This document shows, one piece after another, positions 8,609 through 16,739 of a stretch of DNA of 64,000 nt. A program made the translations under genes and the position numbers. Position 1 is the stretch's first letter. Each line of letters starts with the position of its first letter. Origin of the DNA: Methylobacterium nonmethylotrophicum (GTDB lineage Bacteria; Pseudomonadota; Alphaproteobacteria; Rhizobiales; Beijerinckiaceae); assembly GCF_004745635.1 (NCBI RefSeq), contig NZ_SRLB01000017.1:62001-126000 (forward strand). Reading direction: 5' to 3'. The notes under the pieces are model-generated. The model was not told the DNA's origin. It searched no databases and saw only the letters and a program-made list of their open reading frames with translations.

Positions 8609-9517
8609 ATGGCGGACGGCACGGGCAGCGTCGCGGTGATCGGCAGCGGCGGCATCGGCGGCTACCTGGCGGGGGCGCTGGAGGGAGCGGGGCGCGCCGT
8701 CACTCTGTGCGTGCGCACGCCCTTCGAGCGCCTCGTCGTGGTCGATGCGGCGGGCGAGCGCGAGGTGCCTGTGCGCATCGTCGCCAGCCCGGATGCGGTG
8801 GCGGCGGCCGACTGGGTGCTGGTGACCACCAAGGCGCAGGACACGGGAAGCGCAGCGCCGTGGTTTCGCACCCTCGTCGGCCCGGGCACCCGGGTGGTGG
8901 TGGTGCAGAACGGCGTCGGCCAGGCGGAACGGGCGCGGCCGCACCTGCCGGCGGGCGTGCCGGTCATGCCGGCCATCATCTACTGCTCGGTCGAGCGCAC
9001 GGCCCCCGGCCGCATCGTGCATCACGGCAGCACCCGGATGAGCGTCCCGGCGGGCGAGGACGGGTCCGCCTTCGCGCGGCTCTTCTCCGGCACGCCGTTC
9101 GCGATCACCCAGGAGAGCGACTTCGTCACGGTCGCGTGGCGCAAGCTCCTCAGCAACGCGGTCGCCAACCCGATCACGGCGCTCACCCTGCGCCGCCTCC
9201 CGGTCTTCGCCGATCCGGCGGTCCAGGCCCTCGCCCGCGGGGTGATGGCCGAGGTGATCCGGGTCGCCAATGCCGAGGGCGCCCGGCTGACCGAAGCGGA
9301 CGGCGAGCGCGTCCTCGACGGCTACCTGCGCATGGGCGGCGACGGCGGCAGCTCGATGCTCTACGACCGCCTCGCCGGGCGTCCGCTCGAGCACGATCAC
9401 ATCACCGGCGCCGTCGTGGCGGCCGCCGAGCGCCACGGCATCGACGTGCCGCTCAACCGGGCGATCCTGGCCCTCGCCGGCGCGGTGAGCGGGCGGGGCT
9501 TCGACGCGAAGGACTGA
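8609..9517 (+). CDS. Ketopantoate reductase family protein (ApbA/PanE-like)
   Basis: A 302-residue NADP-dependent reductase of the 2-dehydropantoate 2-reductase family. The dinucleotide loop VIGSGGIGGYLAGALEGAGR starts at about residue 8. TTKAQDT carries the conserved Lys, and VVVVQNGVGQ and WRKLLSNAVANPITAL supply the Asn and Lys of the active site. Genomes often carry several paralogues, so pantothenate synthesis is likely but not certain. The ATG at 8609 is the first codon that leaves the Rossmann strand intact. No downstream partner on the same strand. Confidence 0.85.
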   Translation: MADGTGSVAVIGSGGIGGYLAGALEGAGRAVTLCVRTPFERLVVVDAAGEREVPVRIVASPDAVAAADWVLVTTKAQDTGSAAPWFRTLVGPGTRVVVVQNGVGQAERARPHLPAGVPVMPAIIYCSVERTAPGRIVHHGSTRMSVPAGEDGSAFARLFSGTPFAITQESDFVTVAWRKLLSNAVANPITALTLRRLPVFADPAVQALARGVMAEVIRVANAEGARLTEADGERVLDGYLRMGGDGGSSMLYDRLAGRPLEHDHITGAVVAAAERHGIDVPLNRAILALAGAVSGRGFDAKD

Positions 9518-9701
9518 TCCGCCTGGATCATCCTGATCCCCTGCCAGCAATGCGGCATCGGCCTGCGGCGTGGGGAGGGCTTTCCCGGCCACGGAGCATG
9601 ATCGCCTGCTTCCGAAACGCCGAAGAGGAACCCCCTCGCGACAGCGCGATCGGGGCCCGCTGGGGACCATGACAGAGATGGGATAGTGGTCTGGCGAGCG
9701 C

Positions 9702-10023
9702 TCACGGTCCGGAAGTTCCCGACAGCACGTCGGCAGTCTCCCGCGCGAACCAGGCCGCGGCTTCTTGACTGGATCCCGCTCCAGCCGCAACTGAAAGACC
9801 TCGCGGCGCGGAGGATCCAGTTCTTCACGCTCGGCGGCCGTGAGGATCCCGGCTTTCGCCTTGCGATCTTCGGTCCGATCCGCCCGAGCAACCCAGTCCG
9901 GGTGGCCTGGTCGAGGGGCCCGAACTCACGGGTAAGACCGGGTGGATCGCGTTGGGCGCGGATCAGTTCGACGACCTGAAACCGGAACTCAGCGGGATGG
10001 CGGCATGCGGTGATCGAAAGCAC
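9702..10023 (-). pseudogene. Remnant of an IS3-family transposase orfA (frameshifted)
   Basis: Read on the minus strand, three successive frames together give a recognisable IS3 OrfA. They are HPAEFRFQVVELIRAQRD (HTH region, about 9930-10000), then DWVARADRTEDRKAKAGIL and TAAEREELDPPRREVFQLRL, and finally AAAWFARETADVLSGTSGP before a stop at 9702-9704. Known OrfA proteins of this group read almost the same in one frame. At least two frameshifts therefore disrupt the gene. No orfB or terminal inverted repeat could be identified next to it. It is a dead fragment beside the low-GC RTX gene. Confidence 0.72.
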
Positions 10024-10076
10024 CTCGTGCGAACGCCGGAAGGGCTTCGCGCGGGTGGGTCAGCATCAATGCGACA

Positions 10077-10100
10077 GGGGCGGCCAGTAATGGCCGCCCC
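10077..10100 (-). terminator. Hairpin after the RTX gene
   Basis: A perfect 10-bp stem GGGGCGGCCA / TGGCCGCCCC with a four-base loop, 17-40 bp beyond the RTX stop codon in its direction of transcription. The downstream T-run is weak (TGTCGCATT), so it is termination-like rather than classical. Confidence 0.5.
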
Positions 10101-10116
10101 GTCTTTGCAGCAAGCT

Positions 10117-12087
10117 TCACACGAGCCGGAAGTCCGAACTATCCAGATCGCTCAGTCTTACGCCCAGCAGAACGATCTGACTCTGATCGGTCGCAGCGAG
10201 CAAAGTACCACCATCGAAGGCGATCGCAGAGGTCAACGGATTATCGTTTGTAAACAGGCCACGGGCGTACTGCAACGTATCGTGCCCCTGCCCTGACGTG
10301 GCCTGGAAATCGGTAATAGTCTGAGTTCCAAAGCCGCGATAGGTGAAGGAGAATGTGTCGGAACCACCATTACCAGTGAGGAAGCCGCTGGGGCTTCCGG
10401 TCCGGAAATCAGCAGGACCAATTATATCGTCATACGCAGATCCGATTGCGCTTTCAATACCAGTAAGATAGCTGTTATTTGAATAATCCCAAGTTACTTG
10501 ACTTCCAAGATCAATAATTACTCCCCGCGACGCACTGGCAAAGCTCACTGTATCGTTTCCACTCCCGCCGCGAATTGTATCTTGTCCACCAAACCCGTCA
10601 AACACGTTATCGCCGCTGTTGCCGCCAAAGATATCGTTTGATCTTGTACCTATTGCATTTTCTATGCTTTGTAGATCAGAGTTATTAACGCCATCCCATG
10701 TCCGCTGGCTGCTCAAGTCGACAATCACCCCTCGATCGGTGCTTGCGAAGCTTACGGTATCGCTGCCGCTGCCGCCTCTGATGAGATCCGCCCCTCCATG
10801 CCCATCCAAGACATTGTTGCCCGAATCCCCGGACAAAGTATCATTTCCCGTCGATCCGACTGCGTTCTCGATACTCTCGAGGAATGTATTATTTGTGAAA
10901 TCCCAGGTAACTTGGTTTGCCAAATCAATAATAACACTTCGCTCTGAGCTGGCAAAGCTGATCGTGTCGCTTCCGTTGCCACCTCGGACGGTGTCCCTGC
11001 CACCATACCCCTCAAGGATGTTGTCACCGTTGTCGCCAACGAGGATGTCGTTCGCTGTCGTACCGATTGCATTTTCGATACTTACCAGTCGGGAATTGTC
11101 GACGCCATCCCAGGTCAGCTGGTTGACAAGATCGATGATGACACCTCTGCTTGTACTTGCAAAGCTTACAGTATCACTTCCAAGTTCTCCGTTGATTAAA
11201 TCAGCGCCACCGTGTCCATCCAATACATTATTACCGCTATCGCCGAAAATAGAATCATTTCTGTTCGATCCAATCGCGTTTTCAATACTTTGTAAAAACG
11301 AATAATTCACTCCGTCATAAGTATATAAACTTGCCAGATCAATGGTGACGCTTCGTCCGATACTTGAGAAACTGACGGTGTCACTGCCGAGACCGCCCCT
11401 GATTGTATCTGTACCGCCATACCCTTCGATCACATTATCGAAATTGTTTCCTTGCAATATGTCATTGAACGTGGATCCAATGACATTCATAAAGTTTGTA
11501 ATTCTGTCATTCGCCACGCCGTCCCAACTGATCTGACCACCAAGATCTACAATGACGCCTCGCGGTGAGTTGGCATACGATATGGCATCTGAAGGAGATC
11601 TTGCAAGGAAGGAGTTGGCTTGTCCTGGTGCCGCGTCCGTAACTTGCAACGGAAGTCGAGAAGTGGCCGGTGTGATCGCCAGCGGAACTAAAGGTGGGCT
11701 GTACGGAAAGAGCGCTTGATTTGTATTGATGAGAGTGTGAAACGTGTATGACTGGTTTGACGAGCTGGTATCAAGATAAATCGGTGAGCCCGATCCGGAA
11801 GTGCTGTTGAAAACAATGCCAGTTGGTGACTGGTAACCGGTTTGCCTGTAGGTATTGCTATAGAATGCGCCCGGAACGCCGGGCACTGGCGCTCTGATTT
11901 GGACCAATCCAAAGTTTAAACCAAACTCCAAAACAGTGTCTACAGTAACTGGGCCACTGCTGGGAAATGAGAAAGGATTTGCTGTGCTCGTGTAAAGATA
12001 AGATGCTGGATTTGATTGCGTATTATAAAATGTGTTATAAAAATTATTAACATTATAGGAATTTGACGAAAAAAATGTATATGCCAT
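10117..12087 (-). CDS. RTX (hemolysin-type calcium-binding repeat) protein, likely type I secreted
   Basis: A 656-residue protein without an N-terminal signal peptide. The first ~170 residues are rich in Asn, Ser, Tyr and Phe (YTFFSSNSYNVNNFYNTFYN). Residues ~175-565 are tandem 70-residue modules. Each has the RTX-like core D-T-I-R-G-G-x-G-S-D-T-V-S-F, then RGVIIDL, TWDGV and SIENAIG. The C-terminus (GGSDTFSFTYRG through LSDLDSSDFRLV) resembles type I secretion signals. No ABC exporter or membrane fusion protein is in the window. The gene is clearly lower in GC than its neighbours, which suggests transfer. The ATG at 12087 is chosen because AGGGAGG precedes it by about 5 bases; the ATG at 12117 lies inside the -10 box. 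Adhesin, matrix protein or bacteriocin-like roles are all possible. Confidence 0.85.
   Translation of the reverse strand: MAYTFFSSNSYNVNNFYNTFYNTQSNPASYLYTSTANPFSFPSSGPVTVDTVLEFGLNFGLVQIRAPVPGVPGAFYSNTYRQTGYQSPTGIVFNSTSGSGSPIYLDTSSSNQSYTFHTLINTNQALFPYSPPLVPLAITPATSRLPLQVTDAAPGQANSFLARSPSDAISYANSPRGVIVDLGGQISWDGVANDRITNFMNVIGSTFNDILQGNNFDNVIEGYGGTDTIRGGLGSDTVSFSSIGRSVTIDLASLYTYDGVNYSFLQSIENAIGSNRNDSIFGDSGNNVLDGHGGADLINGELGSDTVSFASTSRGVIIDLVNQLTWDGVDNSRLVSIENAIGTTANDILVGDNGDNILEGYGGRDTVRGGNGSDTISFASSERSVIIDLANQVTWDFTNNTFLESIENAVGSTGNDTLSGDSGNNVLDGHGGADLIRGGSGSDTVSFASTDRGVIVDLSSQRTWDGVNNSDLQSIENAIGTRSNDIFGGNSGDNVFDGFGGQDTIRGGSGNDTVSFASASRGVIIDLGSQVTWDYSNNSYLTGIESAIGSAYDDIIGPADFRTGSPSGFLTGNGGSDTFSFTYRGFGTQTITDFQATSGQGHDTLQYARGLFTNDNPLTSAIAFDGGTLLAATDQSQIVLLGVRLSDLDSSDFRLV
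10425..11590 (-). repeat. Tandem 210-bp modules inside the RTX gene
   Basis: The motif encoding R-G/S-V-I-I-D-L recurs at 210-bp intervals, near 10,515, 10,725, 10,935, 11,145, 11,355 and 11,565. That is six recurrences of a 70-codon unit. Copies differ at many synonymous and some amino-acid positions, so the array is not a recent expansion, but it could still recombine. Confidence 0.85.
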
Positions 12088-12112
12088 CATGGCCTCCCTT
12101 TGCTTGCGGCCA

Positions 12113-12142
12113 ATCATATGGTCGGCCTAAGCTTGCAGTCAA
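12113..12142 (-). promoter_or_regulatory. Sigma-70-like promoter of the RTX gene
   Basis: On the minus strand TTGACT (12137-12142) and TATGAT (12113-12118) are separated by 18 bp. They match 5/6 and 5/6 of the -35 and -10 consensus. The RTX start codon lies 26 bp further down. This is one of the few clear consensus-like promoters in this GC-rich window. Confidence 0.6.
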
Positions 12143-12153
12143 CAGATAATCGC

Positions 12154-12170
12154 GTATGTACAATACATAC
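12154..12170. promoter_or_regulatory. 17-bp palindromic operator candidate upstream of the RTX promoter
   Basis: GTATGTA-CAA-TACATAC is a perfect inverted repeat with 7-bp arms, starting 12 bp upstream of the -35 box. The position suits an activator or repressor site. No regulator gene adjoins it, so the binding protein is unknown. Confidence 0.45.
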
Positions 12171-12948
12171 TTTATTGGACGGATTAGAGAAGGGCATTTT
12201 TCCCCGTCGGCAATATTGATGATGCAGTGTTAGAGCAATGCACGTTCGAGAGGATCACCTTGCAGGGTAATCGGGGGACCAAAGGCCCTGGTTCGCCGGA
12301 ACACTCTTGAACGTAACGCCGACGTTTCTGCGAAAGCTCCGTGCAATGATGCACCCTCGGTTCTTACTTGGGATGGGTATGCTGACAGGACGAGCGATCG
12401 TGGTTCATCGGGTCTTCGCATGCGCCAACCCGGGACGGCGGTGACGATGTCGTGGCAGCGGGCACAGACACAGGATGAACCGCGTGCTGCAGCGCGCTCC
12501 CCGTGAGAGCTTCGGCCCCGGGGACAAACCGTTTGTCTGCGAGATGATCCCACTGGCGCGCTCGGTTCTCCCGGCGGAGCGGATCGCGCATTTCACGGCG
12601 GCGATCTGGGAGGGGCGGGGCCGCTTGTCAGTGCCCGCGACCGCCTGCAAAACTACGTTCACCGATGGGATCGTGCGGGCTGCCGCGAGCGGCAGAGCCA
12701 TTAAACTGCCGCTCCTCGAACCTTCGGCCGAGTTCACGGGCTGGGCCTTCGGATTGTCAGGGATGCGGGCGACTTCGGACGTTGACCATGGCGACGGACG
12801 CGCGCCCATCCACGCCTCCCGCGCAGGGTGATGTTGACGGCGGCGCGCCGATCCGGCCAGCCTCCCGGCATGGGCGGCGTGAGCACCCGAGACCTGCGCG
12901 AGAGGAGCCGTCGGGCTCGAACGCAAGTGGGCAAGCCGGATACACTCG
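12171..12948. other. Gap without a recognisable gene
   Basis: Some 780 bases with no gene I can support. The best open stretch is 12475-12831 on the plus strand (118 codons, GC-rich third positions). It has no upstream Shine-Dalgarno site, and its product resembles no family I recognise. The overlapping minus-strand frames look like shadows. A decayed gene is possible. Confidence 0.3.
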
Positions 12949-13431
12949 ATGCGCGTTCTCGTCCGCACGGGGGTTGCCGCATCGGCAGCCCTCGTCTTGT
13001 CGCTTCTGTCCGCGCATGCACAGGCCCAGACCCACGACCTGCCGCGCCAGGTCCAGGATGAGATCAACACCACCGTTCAGGATTGCAGGCCGCGCGAGCG
13101 GGTGTTCGGGCGCGGTTTCGTCTCGCGCAAGGACGTGAACGGCGACGGGATCCCGGACGTCATCCTGGATTACGGCGCATACAAGTGCGGGGACCAGGGG
13201 GCGCCGTTTTGCGGTTCGGCCGGGTGCAACACGACGGTGTTCGCCTCGACCGGACGGGGCGGCTACGTGAAGGTCCTCGACGAGAACGTCCGGAACCTGA
13301 AGTTCCGCACCGTGAACGGCAGGCCCGCCATGGTGCTCAACCTGCACGGCAGCGCATGCGGCAAGGCGGGCGCCGAGCCCTGCCCGATGACGCTGACCTG
13401 GAACGGCGCGCGCTTCGTCCGGTCCCGCTGA
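12949..13431 (+). CDS. Small secreted protein with a calcium-loop-like motif
   Basis: A 160-residue protein with a clear signal peptide (MRVLVRTGVAASAALVLSLL then SAHAQA, cleavage near residue 26). The mature part carries RKDVNGDGIPDVILDYG. Its D-x-N-x-D-G-x-x-D spacing is an FG-GAP/EF-hand-like calcium loop. Six cysteines (in QDCRP, YKCGD, FCGSAGC, SACGK and PCPMT) could pair in the periplasm. No enzyme motif is visible. It stands alone, converging on another small secreted protein with a strong hairpin between them. Confidence 0.75.
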   Translation: MRVLVRTGVAASAALVLSLLSAHAQAQTHDLPRQVQDEINTTVQDCRPRERVFGRGFVSRKDVNGDGIPDVILDYGAYKCGDQGAPFCGSAGCNTTVFASTGRGGYVKVLDENVRNLKFRTVNGRPAMVLNLHGSACGKAGAEPCPMTLTWNGARFVRSR

Positions 13432-13439
13432 GAGGCAGC

Positions 13440-13476
13440 GCCGGCCCGGCCCCGGCAGGATCGGGGCAGGGCCGGC
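13440..13476. terminator. Bidirectional terminator hairpin between convergent genes
   Basis: A 14-bp stem (GCCGGCCCGGCCCC at 13440-13453 with GGGGCAGGGCCGGC at 13463-13476, one mismatch) and a 9-base loop. It lies in the 51-bp gap between two convergent genes. There is no long T-run on either side. Confidence 0.45.
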
Positions 13477-13482
13477 ATCCTT

Positions 13483-13803
13483 CTACGACCCGCCGCCGGG
13501 ATCGCCGCCGCCGCTTCCGGTGTTCGGGAGGCCCCGCTCGGGATCCGACGAGTTCGAGGTGTTGGCGCTGTCGTTGGTCCAGTTGTCGGCGCCGAGCCCG
13601 CTGCGGGCCAGCGTCCCGGTCGAGCCCGGACCCGCATTGTCGACCTGCGTCCGGCTGCCCTCGAAGACCTCTTCCTGACCTTCGAACGGTGTCGTGATCC
13701 TGGGCGGCCCCGGCTCCCTGATTTCCGCAGGATTGGCACCGGTCTGCGCGGAGGCCGGCAAGACCAGAAACAATGAGAGACCGGCGAGAAAGAGTCGTTT
13801 CAT
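13483..13803 (-). CDS. Small secreted, low-complexity hypothetical protein
   Basis: A 106-residue protein with a signal peptide (KRLFLAGLSLFLVLPASAQ, cleavage about residue 20). The mature part is hydrophilic, rich in Asn, Gly, Ser and Thr, and ends in a Gly-rich tail (GSGGGDPGGGS). The start is supported by CGGAGG six bases upstream of the ATG. I recognise no domain. It is probably a small periplasmic or surface protein, and its function is unknown. Confidence 0.65.
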   Translation of the reverse strand: MKRLFLAGLSLFLVLPASAQTGANPAEIREPGPPRITTPFEGQEEVFEGSRTQVDNAGPGSTGTLARSGLGADNWTNDSANTSNSSDPERGLPNTGSGGGDPGGGS

Positions 13804-13951
13804 GCGTGCCTCCGGGTTCGGAGCGACCGCTTCGACTATCGAACGGTGGTCTTGATCTAACAATGCACGGACGGAATGGCACTTCATCATTCCGTGAGCG
13901 GGATGCAGCACGCGCATGGCAGCACCCGGCCCGCAGCGGCGGCCGCGGCGT

Positions 13952-14272
13952 TCAGGCCCCGACGGGCGCGATCTCGACCCAGACCTGGCCGTCCTCGACC
14001 CGGACCGGGTAGGTCGCGAGGTCGCGGCAGACCGGCCCGCCCTGCGCCCGGCCGGTGGCGATCTCGAACAGGCCGTAATGCAGCGGGCACTCGATGTAGC
14101 CCTCCACCACCTCGCCCTCCGTGAGGAGGGCGCCCGCATGGGTGCACCGGGCTTGCGTGGCGTAGACCGCGCCGTCGAGGCGGTAGAGGGCGAGGGCCTG
14201 TCCTTCGGCCTCGCGGGCGAGGACCGGTCTGTCCTCGAACTCCGCGAGCGCGGCGACGGCGTGCCAGGTCAT
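13952..14272 (-). CDS. Rieske-type [2Fe-2S] ferredoxin
   Basis: A 106-residue soluble Rieske protein. The cluster ligands are visible as C-T-H-A (first Cys/His pair) and C-P-L-H-Y-G (second pair), at the spacing usual for dioxygenase ferredoxins. The length is also standard for that group. The ATG overlaps the stop of the fumarylacetoacetase gene by 4 bp (ATGA), so the two are translationally coupled. An electron-transfer role to an aromatic-ring oxygenase is what the family normally does, but no oxygenase large subunit is in the window. Confidence 0.9.
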   Translation of the reverse strand: MTWHAVAALAEFEDRPVLAREAEGQALALYRLDGAVYATQARCTHAGALLTEGEVVEGYIECPLHYGLFEIATGRAQGGPVCRDLATYPVRVEDGQVWVEIAPVGA

Positions 14273-15576
14273 GCGGCCCCCAGCACCACGGCGCGGCAGG
14301 GTCCGAAGCCGATCGGCGCGAAGCCGTCGCGCAGGCCCCGCGCCGTCAGGATCACCTCGTCGCCGTCCTCGAGGAAGCGGCGCTCCTCGCCGCTCATGAG
14401 GCGGATCGGCGCCTTGCCGCCGTTCGTGGTCTCGAGCAGGCTGCCGCAGGATTCCGGATCCGGGCCCGAGAGCGTGCCGGTGCCGAGGAGGTCGCCGGGC
14501 CGCAGGTTGCAGCCGCCGCTGGTGTGGTGGGCCACCATCTGGGCCACCGTCCAGTACATGTGCCGCGCATTCGAGCGGGCGACGACGTCCGGCGCGAGGC
14601 CGGCCGCGCGGGAGGAAGCGGTCGAGAGCCGAATCTCGAGGGCGAGGTCGAGGGCGCCGCCGGCCTGGTCGGCCGGATCGAGGAGGTAGGGCAGGGGCGC
14701 AGGATCGCCCTCCGGCCGTGGCGCCTGGGGCACGCGGAACGGCGCCAGCGCCTCGGGCGTGACGATCCAGGGCGAGATCGTGGTGGCGAAGCTCTTGGCC
14801 AGGAACGGCCCGAGGGGCTGGTACTCCCAGCCCTGGATGTCCCGGGCCGACCAGTCGTTGAGCAGGCAGAAGCCCGCGATCTGCGCATCCGCCTCGCCGA
14901 CCGGGACCGGCGCGCCGAGGTCGTTGCCGGGCCCGATCCACACCCCGAGCTCGAGCTCGTAATCGAGCCGGCGGGACGGGCCGAAGACCGGTGCGTCACG
15001 ATGAGGGGGCTTGGCCTGGCCGTGCGGGCGGCGCACCGGGGTCCCGGACGGCCGGATCGACGAGGCCCGGCCGTGATAGCCCACCGGCACGTGCTTGTAG
15101 TTGGGCAGGAGCGGCTGGTCGGGCCGGAACTGGCGGCCCGTGTTGGTGGCGTGGTGGATGCCGACGAAGAAGTCGGTGTAGTCGCCGATCCGCGCCGGCA
15201 GGTGCAGCGTGCAGGAGGCGGCGGCGTGCAGGAGCGGCGGCACCCGGTCGCGGTCCGGGCCGTCCGCCCGCAGGAGCCGGAAGAGCTGCGCCCGCAGGGC
15301 CCGCCGCGGGCCGGCGCCGAGGGCGAGGAGGCCGTTGAGGGCGCCGTCCCCGGCCGCCGCGACCGCCCGCGCCGCCTCGCCGGTGAGGAGCCCCGCCGCC
15401 TGCGCCGCCGCGAGATCGAGGACGTGGTCGCCGATCGCGACGCCGATCCGCTTCCCGCCGCCCTCAGGCGAGAACACGCCGAACGGCAGGTTCTGGATCG
15501 GAAAGTCGGGGTGCCCGTCCGCGCCGGGCACGCAGGAGCGGACCGACGGATCGTGGGTGTGGTCGAGATCCGCCAT
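14269..15576 (-). CDS. fahA: Fumarylacetoacetase
   Basis: A 435-residue hydrolase that cleaves fumarylacetoacetate to fumarate and acetoacetate, the last step of tyrosine/homogentisate degradation. The small N-terminal domain (FPIQNLPFGVFS) is followed by the catalytic domain. Visible blocks are DYTDFFVGIHHATNTGRQFR (metal Asp and catalytic His), PVGYHGRASSI, DYELELGVWIGPGN, LLNDWSARDIQGWEYQPLGPFLAKSFATTISPW and GTGTLSGPDPESCGSLLE. All fit the FAH family at normal length. The ATG at 15576 follows GGAGG by 7 bases and is preferred to the adjacent GTG. No other tyrosine catabolic gene is in the window. Confidence 0.95.
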   Translation of the reverse strand: MADLDHTHDPSVRSCVPGADGHPDFPIQNLPFGVFSPEGGGKRIGVAIGDHVLDLAAAQAAGLLTGEAARAVAAAGDGALNGLLALGAGPRRALRAQLFRLLRADGPDRDRVPPLLHAAASCTLHLPARIGDYTDFFVGIHHATNTGRQFRPDQPLLPNYKHVPVGYHGRASSIRPSGTPVRRPHGQAKPPHRDAPVFGPSRRLDYELELGVWIGPGNDLGAPVPVGEADAQIAGFCLLNDWSARDIQGWEYQPLGPFLAKSFATTISPWIVTPEALAPFRVPQAPRPEGDPAPLPYLLDPADQAGGALDLALEIRLSTASSRAAGLAPDVVARSNARHMYWTVAQMVAHHTSGGCNLRPGDLLGTGTLSGPDPESCGSLLETTNGGKAPIRLMSGEERRFLEDGDEVILTARGLRDGFAPIGFGPCRAVVLGAA

Positions 15577-15860
15577 CACCGCACCTCCGTCTGGCGGGCG
15601 TCCCGTTGCGGCCAGACGGGGCGGCGGCCCGACGGCGGAGTTCCAGGGGCGGGACCGGACCCGGTGGCGGGGTGGGGTCCGGACGGCGCCCGGACATTCG
15701 CCTCGCTCGTCATGGCGACGACCCCTTCCTGCCCCGTCGATTGCCTGCCCTGCCGATTGGTTTCGTTTGCAACCGTTCCGTCCTGGATAGGAGGGGCCCG
15801 GACCGGCGTCAAGCCGCGCGGCGGTTGCGCGGGCGCCGCCCCTGGGGCACAGCGTCCGGC

Positions 15861-16739
15861 ATGATCGCGGTGGATTGGGGAACGAGCAGCGCCCGGGCCT
15901 ACCGGCTCGCGCCGGACGGGGCGGTGCTGGAGCGGCGCGAGGGCGCGGGCGGCATCCTGCGGGTGCCGGAGGGCGGCTTTCCGGCGGCCCTCGCCGGCAT
16001 GGTCGGCCCCTGGCTGGCGGATGGCGAGACGCGGGTGCTGCTCTCCGGCATGGTCGGCAGCCGGCAGGGCTGGCAGGAGGCGCCGTACCTCGCCTGCCCG
16101 GCGGGGCTCGACGACCTCGCGGGGGCCGTGGAGCCGGTCCCGTTCGCGGAGGCGACGGTGCGGCTGGTCCCGGGCCTGAGCGCCGAGGACGCGTCCGGCG
16201 TGCCGGAGGTGATGCGCGGCGAGGAGGTCCAGGTCTTCGGCGCGCTGGCGCGAAGCGACGAGGACGCGCTCCTGTGCCTGCCCGGCAGCCACGCCAAGTG
16301 GGTGCGGGTCGCGGGCGGGCGCATCGCCGGCTTCTCGACCAGCCTGACCGGCGAGGCCTTCGCGGCCCTCAAGGACCACACCATCCTGGGCCGGATGATG
16401 ACCGGGACGGCCGAGATCGGCCCGGCCTTCGAGGCGGGAATCGCCCGCGCCGGCGAGGAGGGCGGCCTGCTCCACCACCTGTTCGGCACCCGGACCCTCG
16501 GGCTGTTCGGCCGGCTCGCGGCGGAGGACGCGGCGAGCTACCTGTCGGGCCTGCTGATCGGGCACGAGGTCTCCGCCGCCATGACGACACCGGCCTCGGT
16601 GCGCCTCGTCGGCTCGGGCCCGCTGATGGCGCTCTACGGCCGGGCGATCGTCCTCAGGGGCGGCGAGGCGATCGCGGGCGATCCGGACGCCGCCGCCCGC
16701 GGCCTGGCGCTGATCGGGGAGAGAACCGCATGGATGTGA
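15861..16739 (+). CDS. dgoK: 2-dehydro-3-deoxygalactonokinase
   Basis: A 292-residue sugar-acid kinase of the ASKHA fold that phosphorylates 2-keto-3-deoxygalactonate with ATP. The phosphate-1 loop is IAVDWGTSSARAYRL at the N-terminus. PYLACPAGLDDL, DEDALLCLPGSHAKWVRV, SLTGEAFAAL and SYLSGLLIGHEV are conserved DgoK blocks. The start is placed at the ATG that opens the first beta-strand. The 3' end overlaps dgoA by 10 bp, giving the two-step end of the De Ley-Doudoroff galactonate pathway. The dehydratase and transporter are not adjacent. The gene is divergent from fahA across 284 bp. Confidence 0.93.
   Translation: MIAVDWGTSSARAYRLAPDGAVLERREGAGGILRVPEGGFPAALAGMVGPWLADGETRVLLSGMVGSRQGWQEAPYLACPAGLDDLAGAVEPVPFAEATVRLVPGLSAEDASGVPEVMRGEEVQVFGALARSDEDALLCLPGSHAKWVRVAGGRIAGFSTSLTGEAFAALKDHTILGRMMTGTAEIGPAFEAGIARAGEEGGLLHHLFGTRTLGLFGRLAAEDAASYLSGLLIGHEVSAAMTTPASVRLVGSGPLMALYGRAIVLRGGEAIAGDPDAAARGLALIGERTAWM

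Noticed and set aside
9518..9701. Possible orfB of the IS3 remnant downstream of orfA
   Set aside because: No integrase-type D-D-E motif or IS3 orfB start could be read in any minus-strand frame in this short stretch.
10425..11590. Regular 210-bp periodicity that could suggest a repeat array such as CRISPR
   Set aside because: The units are coding, in frame and far too long for CRISPR repeats; they encode RTX modules.
12475..12831. A 118-codon plus-strand frame in the gap after the RTX gene
   Set aside because: Codon use is native-looking, and a segment loosely recalls the C-terminus of oxidoreductases, but there is no Shine-Dalgarno site and no firm family match. Kept only as a note in the gap entry.
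12405..13073. A 222-codon minus-strand frame overlapping the small secreted protein gene
   Set aside because: It runs antisense to a gene with a clear signal peptide and shows no domain.
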